A stretch of 23,662 nucleotides of DNA from Candidatus Tectimicrobiota bacterium (GTDB lineage: Bacteria; JACPSX01), in the NCBI GenBank assembly GCA_016193065.1, contig JACPSX010000161.1, forward strand, positions 1 to 23,662. The letters are read 5' to 3'. The translations under genes were made by a program, and so were the position numbers. This document shows, in pieces, positions 1-6,066 of this stretch. The stretch's first letter is position 1. Every line of letters starts with the position of its first letter. Under the pieces are notes generated by a model, which did no database searches, was not told the DNA's origin, and saw only the letters and a list, made by a program, of their open reading frames with translations.

Positions 1-118
1 CCCCCTTGTGAATTTGGTTGGAGAACCGGATGGATCGCCGCTTTTCCCGAATGTGGGGGGATTATAAGCGTTTGGACATCGCCAGGTCAAGCCGCGGATC
101 TTTCCCCCCTCACCCTAG

Positions 119-142
119 CCCTCTCCCCCTCCGGGGAGAGGG
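119..142. terminator. C/T-rich hairpin downstream of the SirB1-like gene, member of a dispersed repeat
   Basis: A perfect 10-bp inverted repeat (CCCTCTCCCC at 119-128 and GGGGAGAGGG at 133-142) flanks a 4-nt loop. It lies 30 nt past the stop codon of the minus-strand operon, so it could terminate that transcript, although there is no clear U-tract. The flanking CTCACCCTAG at 110-119 makes it look like a member of a short interspersed repeat, with relatives near 8425-8462 and 12161-12212. The repeat identity is seen in the sequence; the terminator role is inferred. Confidence 0.5.
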
Positions 143-172
143 GACCTATCATGCCGATTTCAGCCGCCTCCC

Positions 173-1015
173 TTAGATGTCTAGAAATTTCTTCATGACC
201 TCCAGGTTCTTTCGAATCCGCTCCACATCGGTGCCGGAGGTGAAGGGGGGCAGCATCTGAAGGTAGGCTTCCAGGTCCGCAATGGCCCGGGCAAACAGTC
301 CCGTTTGCGCGAAGAGAAGGCCCCGGTCCCGCAGTTCGTGAGCCGATTCGGGGTCAAGGAGCAAGATTCGCTCGGAAGCAGCCAGGGCTTTGGCGTGCTC
401 ACGGCGTGAGATGTAAATGCTTTTCAAGTTGTTCAGGATGCGGATGAGGATCCCCTTGCGGGGCAGCGCAGACAGATACTCCGGGCGCAGAGAGAGGACC
501 CCTCCGTAAATCTGGTCCAGGCGCTGCTGGCAATCCTCCGCCGACAGGAACGACCCGGCATTGTACGGGTCGATGAGCAGTTCCCCCTCGTCCTCCTTGC
601 AACCCACGATAAAGTGGCCGGGCAGTCCCACCCCGACCAGAGGCAACCCCAGGCGCCATCCCAGCTCCAGGTAGATGATGGACAGTGTGATGGGAATCCC
701 CAGCCGGGTGTCGAGAACCTCGTTCAGAAAACTGTTCTTGGGATTATAGTAGTCTTCCCGATTGCCGGAAAAAGCCATCTCATCGAACAAGTACTGGTTT
801 ATCACGTCGATGACCTGGCCGGGCCCCTGATTGGCCGGGAGCCTTGCCTGCACCTCCAGCGCCATATCATCCAGCATCCGGATATAGTGGTTAATTTCCA
901 GATCCGGGTATTCCTCCTGGGCGATCAGAAGAGCCCCTCGGGCCAGATCGATGGACTCATCGGGGCTTTGGGTCAAGCTGGCAAAGCGCTCGCGGACCTG
1001 GTGAGGGAGAAGCAT
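173..1015 (-). CDS. SirB1-family transglutaminase-like protein with C-terminal TPR region
   Basis: This 280-residue protein matches the SirB1/transglutaminase-like family. The core block around residues 97-150 contains the hallmark RLGIPITLSIIYLELGWRLG, then GVGLPGHFIVG and LLIDPYNAG. The C-terminal part (about 185-280) has TPR-like helical pairs (NLKSIYISRREHAKALAASE, then ALEL-type turns ending in YLQMLPP). Members of this family are soluble and their biochemical role is poorly defined; the classical transglutaminase Cys is not obvious here. The ATG at 1015 lies only 8 nt after the ThyX stop codon, which indicates translational coupling within one operon. The ribosome-binding site is weak. 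Family assignment is firm, function is not. Confidence 0.85.
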   Translation of the reverse strand: MLLPHQVRERFASLTQSPDESIDLARGALLIAQEEYPDLEINHYIRMLDDMALEVQARLPANQGPGQVIDVINQYLFDEMAFSGNREDYYNPKNSFLNEVLDTRLGIPITLSIIYLELGWRLGLPLVGVGLPGHFIVGCKEDEGELLIDPYNAGSFLSAEDCQQRLDQIYGGVLSLRPEYLSALPRKGILIRILNNLKSIYISRREHAKALAASERILLLDPESAHELRDRGLLFAQTGLFARAIADLEAYLQMLPPFTSGTDVERIRKNLEVMKKFLDI

Positions 1016-1023
1016 AGAGAAAC

Positions 1024-2547
1024 CTACAGGCGGCCCAAGGGATATTCTTCCAGATCCACCCTCATGTAGCGAGCCAGCAGGGGGTGAACCCGTTCCAGCT
1101 CCCGGTAGACTTCCTGGGCTACCGATCGATACGACGCATGTCCCTGGCGGGCGGAGCGGAGCTGCACGAAGTGGAACATCTCCCGCAGGTTCCAGGTGAA
1201 CAGGACTCTGCGGCGATAGGCCAGCGGCAATACGTAGGCGGCTTCCAGGGGATGTTTTCTGCGGATCATCCCGTAAGCCTCCCGGGCCTGCTCCATGGAG
1301 GCCTCAAAGTGTGTCTCGAGACCTAACTCGGCGACCTCCGGCGGCACCACATAGCCGTGATCGGCTGTGAACTCCTGTAGGTGCTGAGTCGCCATCCGGT
1401 GGCGCTGGATGTCCCGGAACGCCCCAAAATCCACGAGGATCTCAAAGGAATAGACCAGATCCTCAAGGGCCCGCAAAGGCGGATCGTGGGGGCCCCGGCC
1501 CTTGAGATATTCGTCAATGACCCTCTCCCTTTCCTGGGGAGACAGGAGGCTCACCCTGTCCGTTAGCTGGGCATAGGAAGAGCTGCCGTAGGAGTAGAGA
1601 ATCGCAGCCACCAGCCGCTTCTCGGCATCCTCAGGAGCCGCGACCAGCCTGACGGTCCTGTCTTCCTGCGGACTCGTGGTCCCCGAGAACTCCTGGGCCA
1701 TCTCCCGCATCACCTGTTCCGTCTCCATCCGGTAGGGGCTCGGAGCCGCATACTTGATCAGGGTCGGGACGATCTTCTGGGCCTCCTCCTTCACGGCCTG
1801 GCCGATGCCCTGGATCTCCTCCAGAGGGTGGGAGAGGAGCTTCGAGATCATATACTCCAAAGCGCGCCCGTTAATGGTCAGACCCAGATTCGTCTGGGTG
1901 GCGGCCGGCAGAAGGTAGCGCAAGATGTCGCAGCTTTTGGCCCGGCAGGCGGCCTTGTACGCCGCCTCCGTTTTCCCCTCCTGGCGGGGCCAGCGGGCCT
2001 GGACCGCCGCGATGGTCTCCTCCATGAGGGTGTGGTAGCAGGAGAGCAAAGCAGTCACGGTGCGCTCGTAAATTTCCCGGCAGGAAGACTCCTGCAAACG
2101 GGCGGGAGTGTAGTAACTGCGGGGGTCGAAGATCACGTAGCGGGTGGACTTCTCCGTATAAGAAGCCAGCCGGTTGTCCTCGATGATCTTGGTGGCCAGG
2201 ATGGAAACTTCCTCCAGGGCCAGGTGGACAACGGCATGCTCGGCCACCGAGGAGTGACCGTAACCGACCACCCACTTCTCGTGAAACTGCCGGGCCTTCT
2301 CTTTCGCCTCGGCCAGCGCTCCGGAATCTTGCTCGATCCACTGCAGGCGCCGGTCCAGATCGACCTCCTGGTCGCGAATCAGCTTGAGGAGGTTGCGGCG
2401 CAGGCTCTCCGTGCTGCGGCTGTAGTAGGCAAACAGAACCGCTACGACTTCCTCGGGGAGGTTCCCCAGCGCGTAGATGGGCCGGTCCACGTTGGTCACG
2501 TAGGGGGACAACAGAACCTTCTCGTCCGCGGAGAAAGAATCAGGCAT
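1024..2547 (-). CDS. Double-length FAD-dependent thymidylate synthase-like protein (ThyX duplication)
   Basis: ThyX makes dTMP from dUMP using FAD and methylenetetrahydrofolate. Normal ThyX is about 220-250 aa; this protein is 507 aa and contains two ThyX-like halves. The first half holds GYGHSSVAEHA (95-105), the signature-like segment DNR-LASYTEK-S (124-134) and a later ALEYMISKLLSHP block. The second holds RHR-MATQHLQ-E (382-392), NLREMFHFVQLR (453-464) and ARQGHASYRSVAQEV. The canonical signature RHR-x7-S is thus split: the first half keeps the Ser but has DNR, and the second keeps RHR but has Glu. Long ThyX-like proteins of this type occur in several bacterial phyla. Whether it makes dTMP alone is uncertain. 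No thyA is visible in the window. It lies 18 nt downstream of the ferritin-like gene in the same operon. Confidence 0.82.
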   Translation of the reverse strand: MPDSFSADEKVLLSPYVTNVDRPIYALGNLPEEVVAVLFAYYSRSTESLRRNLLKLIRDQEVDLDRRLQWIEQDSGALAEAKEKARQFHEKWVVGYGHSSVAEHAVVHLALEEVSILATKIIEDNRLASYTEKSTRYVIFDPRSYYTPARLQESSCREIYERTVTALLSCYHTLMEETIAAVQARWPRQEGKTEAAYKAACRAKSCDILRYLLPAATQTNLGLTINGRALEYMISKLLSHPLEEIQGIGQAVKEEAQKIVPTLIKYAAPSPYRMETEQVMREMAQEFSGTTSPQEDRTVRLVAAPEDAEKRLVAAILYSYGSSSYAQLTDRVSLLSPQERERVIDEYLKGRGPHDPPLRALEDLVYSFEILVDFGAFRDIQRHRMATQHLQEFTADHGYVVPPEVAELGLETHFEASMEQAREAYGMIRRKHPLEAAYVLPLAYRRRVLFTWNLREMFHFVQLRSARQGHASYRSVAQEVYRELERVHPLLARYMRVDLEEYPLGRL

Positions 2548-2565
2548 CAGGTTTAAGCTCTGCCC

Positions 2566-3222
2566 TCAGCAACCGGGCGCGTGGTGGATCCCCGCTTTCT
2601 CCCGCACCGCGTTCTGCAGCTCTTCGGCCAGCTCCAAGGTCTTGCGGGCCACCTTGCGTGCCCTCTCCTGAGCCTCGGGGGTGGTGGCCAGGCGCTCCAA
2701 AAGCCGGCGGCCCAGGAGGTGATGATACCCCTCATCGACCTGAATCGTGTCTCGATACATGCGGGCCGTCACCTCGTCTCCCCGCGCCGTGCAGAGTTCG
2801 ACAAATTGCTGGTTCTTCACAGTGGCGATGGCCTCCCGGGTGAACTGGGCTCCGGAGACTCTCTCCACGGTGTCCGTGAGGGTCACCAGGGAGTTGAAGA
2901 GCGGGCTGTACCCCTGGGCCACCGGATTAAACTCGTCCGTGTTTACCCCCAGATCCTTGAGACGGTCCTGGATCATCCGGTAGTGCTTGGCCTCATCCCC
3001 GATCTGGCGGGCAAAGGCGAGCTTCACCTGAATATCCTCTGTCGTCTCCATCCAGCGGGCCGCCAGCTCGGTGGCCTCCAGCTCATTCTTTAACGCCATC
3101 TTCAACAACACGACGAGGTCCAGATGAGGATCATCGGCCTCCAGCGTTTCCGTGGGGCCCAGACGGTCCAAAATCTCCTGATTCTCCCGGGCCAGACTTT
3201 CGACAAACTCTTTTGAATTCAT
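2566..3222 (-). CDS. Ferritin-like diiron-fold protein
   Basis: This 218-residue, almost wholly helical protein has four-helix ferritin-like architecture. Candidate diiron ligands are Glu47/Glu49 in the KNELEA helix, E77xxH80 in DEAKHYRM, Glu130 or Glu142, and E164xxH167 in DEGYHH. The two ExxH motifs are typical of the superfamily. It may be an oxygenase or oxidase rather than iron storage; nothing identifies a substrate. The start at 3222 is chosen because GGAGGGGGAGTC immediately precedes this ATG. An in-frame ATG eight codons upstream lacks such a site. The protein ends HHAPGC, with a terminal Cys. It is the first gene of the operon with ThyX and the SirB1-like protein, transcribed from the promoter at 3271-3299. 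Confidence 0.8.
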   Translation of the reverse strand: MNSKEFVESLARENQEILDRLGPTETLEADDPHLDLVVLLKMALKNELEATELAARWMETTEDIQVKLAFARQIGDEAKHYRMIQDRLKDLGVNTDEFNPVAQGYSPLFNSLVTLTDTVERVSGAQFTREAIATVKNQQFVELCTARGDEVTARMYRDTIQVDEGYHHLLGRRLLERLATTPEAQERARKVARKTLELAEELQNAVREKAGIHHAPGC

Positions 3223-3270
3223 GACTCCCCCTCCAGTCGGCAGCATTTTTCACTCGGTCTGATGGCCTCA

Positions 3271-3299
3271 CTTATACCGTCCCCCTCCGGTTCTGTAAA
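3271..3299 (-). promoter_or_regulatory. Sigma-70-type promoter for the ferritin/ThyX/SirB1 operon
   Basis: On the minus strand TTTACA (3294-3299) is separated by exactly 17 nt from TATAAG (3271-3276). Transcription would begin near 3264, about 40 nt before the ferritin-like start codon. Both hexamers match five of six consensus bases. Read from sequence; activity is inferred. Confidence 0.6.
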
Positions 3300-3338
3300 G
3301 CCCTTCTTCCGGCGGGATCCGGGAAGAGCATTCAGCCA

Positions 3339-3417
3339 TCAGCTATCAGCACTCAGCTTCGGATAAAAAGACCCACGGTTTCTCCTTTTCGGCTTCAAGC
3401 TGAATGCTGATCGCTGA
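3339..3417. repeat. Imperfect 21-bp inverted repeat with 37-nt spacer
   Basis: The arms at 3339-3359 and 3397-3417 match at 19 of 21 positions when one is reverse-complemented; the arm begins TCAGCTATCAGC. The structure lies between two co-directional minus-strand genes, just upstream of the ferritin operon promoter and 18 nt past the end of the LLM gene. It could act as a terminator for the LLM gene or be a small dispersed repeat. There is no open reading frame worth calling in 3223-3434. Confidence 0.6.
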
Positions 3418-3434
3418 AAGCTTCCTAGCTCTCG

Positions 3435-4388
3435 TTACAACGTTTTGCTGACTTCCGCCAGGCAGCTGAGCGTGCGCCGCATGGAGGCATCGCGTTGGGG
3501 CCCGGCGGTTATCGGCATCGCGATGATCTCCGTGGCACCCCAGGCAAGGAGCTCCCGCAACTTGCCGGCCACCTGCTCCTCCTTACCCATCGCCACCACT
3601 GCGTCCAGCAGGCGGTCGCTCCAGGCGCCTTCCTTCGCCTCGGGATAGCCGGCATCGACGAACATCTGCTGATAGAAGGGCAACTTGGGATAGTAAACCA
3701 TCTGCTCCCTGGCCACGGCGCGGACCTCCCTCAGGTTATCGTGCACGCACACCGGCACATGGGCAACCAGGGGCGGGGTATCCCGCTCGGCCTTTCGCGC
3801 GCCTTCTTTCATTGCAGGCAGCGCCACCTCCCGAAGGTAGTGGCCCGGGCAAACCCAACTGATGGCGCCGTCCGCGTGCTCCCCGCAGAGTTCGAAAGAC
3901 CGACGGCGAAGAGCGGAGGCCATGACCGGAACGTCCCGCACCGGCGCCTCGATCTTGGCGTGAGCATGGTAGTGCTCGCCATCAAAGTCCACGGAGCCTT
4001 CCCGGAGCAGCGTCTTGACGATGGTAAGGTACTCGCGCAGATTGGCCAGCGCTGTCCGGAAGTGAGCGCCGAACATTGTCTCCATGCCGGCCTTGTGGCT
4101 GGGCCCGACGCCGAGCCGGAAGCGGCCAGGCGACAGTTGCGCTACGACCTGAGCCTGCGAGGCCGTGACGATTGGGTGGCGCGGCCAGGTAGGCGTAATG
4201 CACGTCCCCAGGAGAATGCGCTCTGTGCGGGCTGCGGCGGCTGCAAACAAGGTGAGGCCGTCCAGTCCCGCGCCCCCCGTGGTGAGCCACGCTGCAGAAA
4301 CGCCCATGCGTTCCAGCTCCTGAATTCGCGCCACCACCGCCTTGCTGTCGCCGCCCATGGCGGTTACTCCGATCCGCTGCTTTGCCAT
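3435..4388 (-). CDS. LLM-class (luciferase-like) flavin-dependent oxidoreductase
   Basis: The 317-residue protein has the bacterial luciferase-like TIM-barrel signatures: an N-terminal MAKQRIGVTAMGG strand, ERILLGTCITPTWPRHP (typical of F420- or FMN-dependent LLM enzymes), LSPGRFRLGVGPSH, and GEHYHAHAKIEAP followed by VPVMASALRRRSFELCGEHADGAISW. It would carry out flavin/F420-linked hydride transfer or monooxygenation on an unknown substrate. The start at 4388 is preceded by AAGGAGGAG at ideal spacing, so the longer in-frame extension to 4601 is rejected. The gene is divergent from the molybdenum hydroxylase operon, sharing a 227-bp intergenic region. F420 versus FMN use cannot be decided from sequence by eye. 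Confidence 0.87.
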   Translation of the reverse strand: MAKQRIGVTAMGGDSKAVVARIQELERMGVSAAWLTTGGAGLDGLTLFAAAAARTERILLGTCITPTWPRHPIVTASQAQVVAQLSPGRFRLGVGPSHKAGMETMFGAHFRTALANLREYLTIVKTLLREGSVDFDGEHYHAHAKIEAPVRDVPVMASALRRRSFELCGEHADGAISWVCPGHYLREVALPAMKEGARKAERDTPPLVAHVPVCVHDNLREVRAVAREQMVYYPKLPFYQQMFVDAGYPEAKEGAWSDRLLDAVVAMGKEEQVAGKLRELLAWGATEIIAMPITAGPQRDASMRRTLSCLAEVSKTL

Positions 4389-4427
4389 AAACTCCTCCTT
4401 TGAAGCTGTCTCTTCTTGCTTGCATCG

Positions 4428-4456
4428 ATTGTACGGAGTCCGTGCCGATGGCACAA
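4428..4456 (-). promoter_or_regulatory. Promoter of the LLM oxidoreductase gene with overlapping 13-bp inverted repeat
   Basis: Minus-strand TTGTGC (4451-4456) and TACAAT (4428-4433) are spaced 17 nt apart, giving a leader of about 30 nt to the start at 4388. The inverted repeat GTGCC-GAT-GGCAC (4442-4454) covers the -35 hexamer and part of the spacer, which is a classical position for a repressor operator. The elements are seen directly; the regulatory role is inferred, and no regulator gene is present in the window. Confidence 0.55.
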
Positions 4457-4481
4457 GGAGAAAGCGGTGGAACGGCAGTCC

Positions 4482-4510
4482 TTGACGGTCCGCCGGTGGG
4501 ACGGTATAGT
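4482..4510 (+). promoter_or_regulatory. Sigma-70-type promoter of the molybdenum hydroxylase operon
   Basis: TTGACG (4482-4487) is followed after exactly 17 nt by TATAGT (4505-4510). Transcription starting near 4517 would give a leader of about 100 nt before the ATG at 4616. This is one of the best promoter matches in the window. Confidence 0.65.
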
Positions 4511-4517
4511 TAACCGA

Positions 4518-4585
4518 TCTCACCTGGAAACGGCGTGAGGGGGTGAGAGCCGAGACATTGGCCGAGAACAGCTCTGCGCGAGCAG
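4518..4585 (+). promoter_or_regulatory. Structured 5' leader of the molybdenum hydroxylase operon
   Basis: The predicted leader contains a 7-bp stem, TCTCACC (4518-4524) with GGTGAGA (4542-4548). A competing 5-bp stem, CTCAC (4519-4523) with GTGAG (4535-4539), uses the same 5' arm. Further down is CTGC-GCGA-GCAG (4574-4585), a GNRA-capped hairpin. The first gene has no clear Shine-Dalgarno sequence, so the leader may influence translation. I do not recognise a known riboswitch; the pairing is seen, the function is speculative. Confidence 0.3.
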
Positions 4586-4615
4586 ACAAATCCTGGAACA
4601 CTCAAAAAACAGACT

Positions 4616-5578
4616 ATGAACTACCTTAGAGAGCTGCCCAAATTTGAGTACCTGGCGCCCCAAAGCATACCCGAAGTGTGCGAGATGCTGGCCGCGCACG
4701 AAGGCGAAGCCAAGCTCATGGCAGGAGGCACAGACCTCATCATCATGATGCGGCGCCGGGAGGTGGTGCCCCACTACCTGATCGGGCTGAAGAGCGTCCC
4801 CGAGTTGAACTTCATCCGGGAGGAGAAGGACGGCGGGCTCACCATCGGCGCCATGGCCACCTCCTGGGAGATTCAATCCTCGTCGCTCGTACGCCAGCGC
4901 TATGATTTCCTGGCCAAGACCGCCGCCGACATTGGCAGCATCGAGAACCTTCACGTCAGCACCATCGGCGGGAACCTGTGCGACGGTTTTCCTTGCGTTG
5001 ACTTCCCGGCTCCCCTGCTCACCCTGGATGCAAAGGTCAAGCTGGTAAGCCAGAGGGGCGAGCGGATCGTTCCTCTGGACGGTTTTTACCTGGGTTATCA
5101 AAAGACGGCCGTAGAACCGGACGAGCTGCTTACCGAAATTCAAATCCTACCTCACAACCATCGCTACGGGGGTGCGTACATCAAGTTTCACGACCGCCAC
5201 GCGATTGACATCACGACCACCGGGGCCGGTGCCTTCATCACGCTGGACTCCGATGGGCAGACGGCCCGGGATGTAAAGATTGCGCTCACGACAAGTGCCC
5301 CGGTGCCTCTGCGCGTCAAAGGTGCCGAGGCCGCCCTGTGCGGACGGAAGGTCACCGAAGAGGCGACCGAGGAGGCAGGGCGGATTGCCTCAGAGGAAGC
5401 AAGTCCCCGGACCTCGTGGCGATCTACGGCAGAGTTTCGTACCAAGCTCGTGCAGGTGCTCGTGCGGAGAGCCCTGAGGCAGGCCTGGAGAAAAGTCACG
5501 ACTTCGTCTTCTTCGGGTGCGGCGCCCGACCTGTGGCTCATGCATCCCCTAGACCCACGCATAGGAGAGAACCGGTGA
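4616..5578 (+). CDS. FAD-binding (CoxM/CutM-type) subunit of a molybdenum hydroxylase
   Basis: The 320-residue protein is the medium subunit of a xanthine dehydrogenase/CO dehydrogenase-family enzyme and passes electrons between FAD and the Fe-S subunit. It shows the two FAD-binding motifs of the family, AGGTDLIIMM (about residues 37-46) and TIGGNLCDGFPCVDFPAPLL (about 116-135). A C-terminal CO_deh_flav-like domain ends in the RSTAEFRTKLVQVLVRRAL block. It starts at the first ATG downstream of the promoter and leader, with no clear ribosome-binding site. Its stop overlaps the GTG start of the next subunit (GTGA), showing tight coupling. The last 30 residues, rich in Ser and Pro, look like a family-atypical tail. 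Substrate is unknown. Confidence 0.92.
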   Translation: MNYLRELPKFEYLAPQSIPEVCEMLAAHEGEAKLMAGGTDLIIMMRRREVVPHYLIGLKSVPELNFIREEKDGGLTIGAMATSWEIQSSSLVRQRYDFLAKTAADIGSIENLHVSTIGGNLCDGFPCVDFPAPLLTLDAKVKLVSQRGERIVPLDGFYLGYQKTAVEPDELLTEIQILPHNHRYGGAYIKFHDRHAIDITTTGAGAFITLDSDGQTARDVKIALTTSAPVPLRVKGAEAALCGRKVTEEATEEAGRIASEEASPRTSWRSTAEFRTKLVQVLVRRALRQAWRKVTTSSSSGAAPDLWLMHPLDPRIGENR

Positions 5579-6066
5579 AGCAGCGGGTCCCGATTTCCTT
5601 GACGGTGAACGGAGAGATTCATGAGCTCTTCATCCCTCCCTGGCAGTTGTTGCTGGACACGCTCAGGGACGAGTTGGGTCTTACGGGAGCCAAGCGGTGT
5701 TGCATCGAAGGACAATGCGGGGCCTGCACCGTATTGATCGATGGGAAGCCCATCAATTCCTGCCTGTATTTGACCATCGAAGCTCAAAACCAAGAGATCG
5801 TGACGGCGGAGGGCCTGGTGGAGGACGGAAAGCCCCATCCCATCCAAAAAGCCTTTGTCGAGCGCGGAGCCGTTCAGTGCGGCTTCTGCACTCCGGGACT
5901 GGTCGTGGCCACCAAGGCGCTTTTGGACCAAAATCCCAACCCCACTGAGGATGAGATCCGGATTGCTCTGTCCGGGCACTTATGCCGCTGTGGAGCCTAC
6001 GTGCAGATCACGGAGGCGGTGATGGCAGCGGCACGGGAAACGGCACAGAAGGAGGTGGGCGTATGA
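5575..6066 (+). CDS. 2Fe-2S (CoxS/CutS-type) subunit of a molybdenum hydroxylase
   Basis: This 163-residue small subunit carries two [2Fe-2S] clusters that relay electrons from the molybdenum centre to FAD. The N-terminal plant-ferredoxin-type cluster uses C43, C48, C51 and C63 (CIEGQCGACTVL, then NSC). The C-terminal all-helical cluster uses C102/C105 (QCGFCTPG) and C137/C139 (LCRCGAY). All eight ligands are present. The start is the GTG at 5575, preceded by AGGAGAGAACC and overlapping the previous stop as GTGA. The longer in-frame reading back to 5338 simply overlaps the upstream subunit. The gene overlaps the next subunit by 4 nt (ATGA at 6063). Confidence 0.94.
   Translation: MKQRVPISLTVNGEIHELFIPPWQLLLDTLRDELGLTGAKRCCIEGQCGACTVLIDGKPINSCLYLTIEAQNQEIVTAEGLVEDGKPHPIQKAFVERGAVQCGFCTPGLVVATKALLDQNPNPTEDEIRIALSGHLCRCGAYVQITEAVMAAARETAQKEVGV

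Noticed and set aside
30-176. Small plus-strand reading frame of 48 codons at the left edge with a GGAG upstream
   Set aside because: Its second half is the translated C/T-rich repeat, and no family is recognisable.
4389-4601. Longer N-terminus for the LLM oxidoreductase
   Set aside because: A strong AAGGAGGAG precedes the ATG at 4388, the fold begins there, and the extension would cover both divergent promoters.
5188-5979. Long minus-strand reading frame opposite the Fe-S subunit
   Set aside because: It is a shadow of two well-identified plus-strand subunits and shows no domain of its own.
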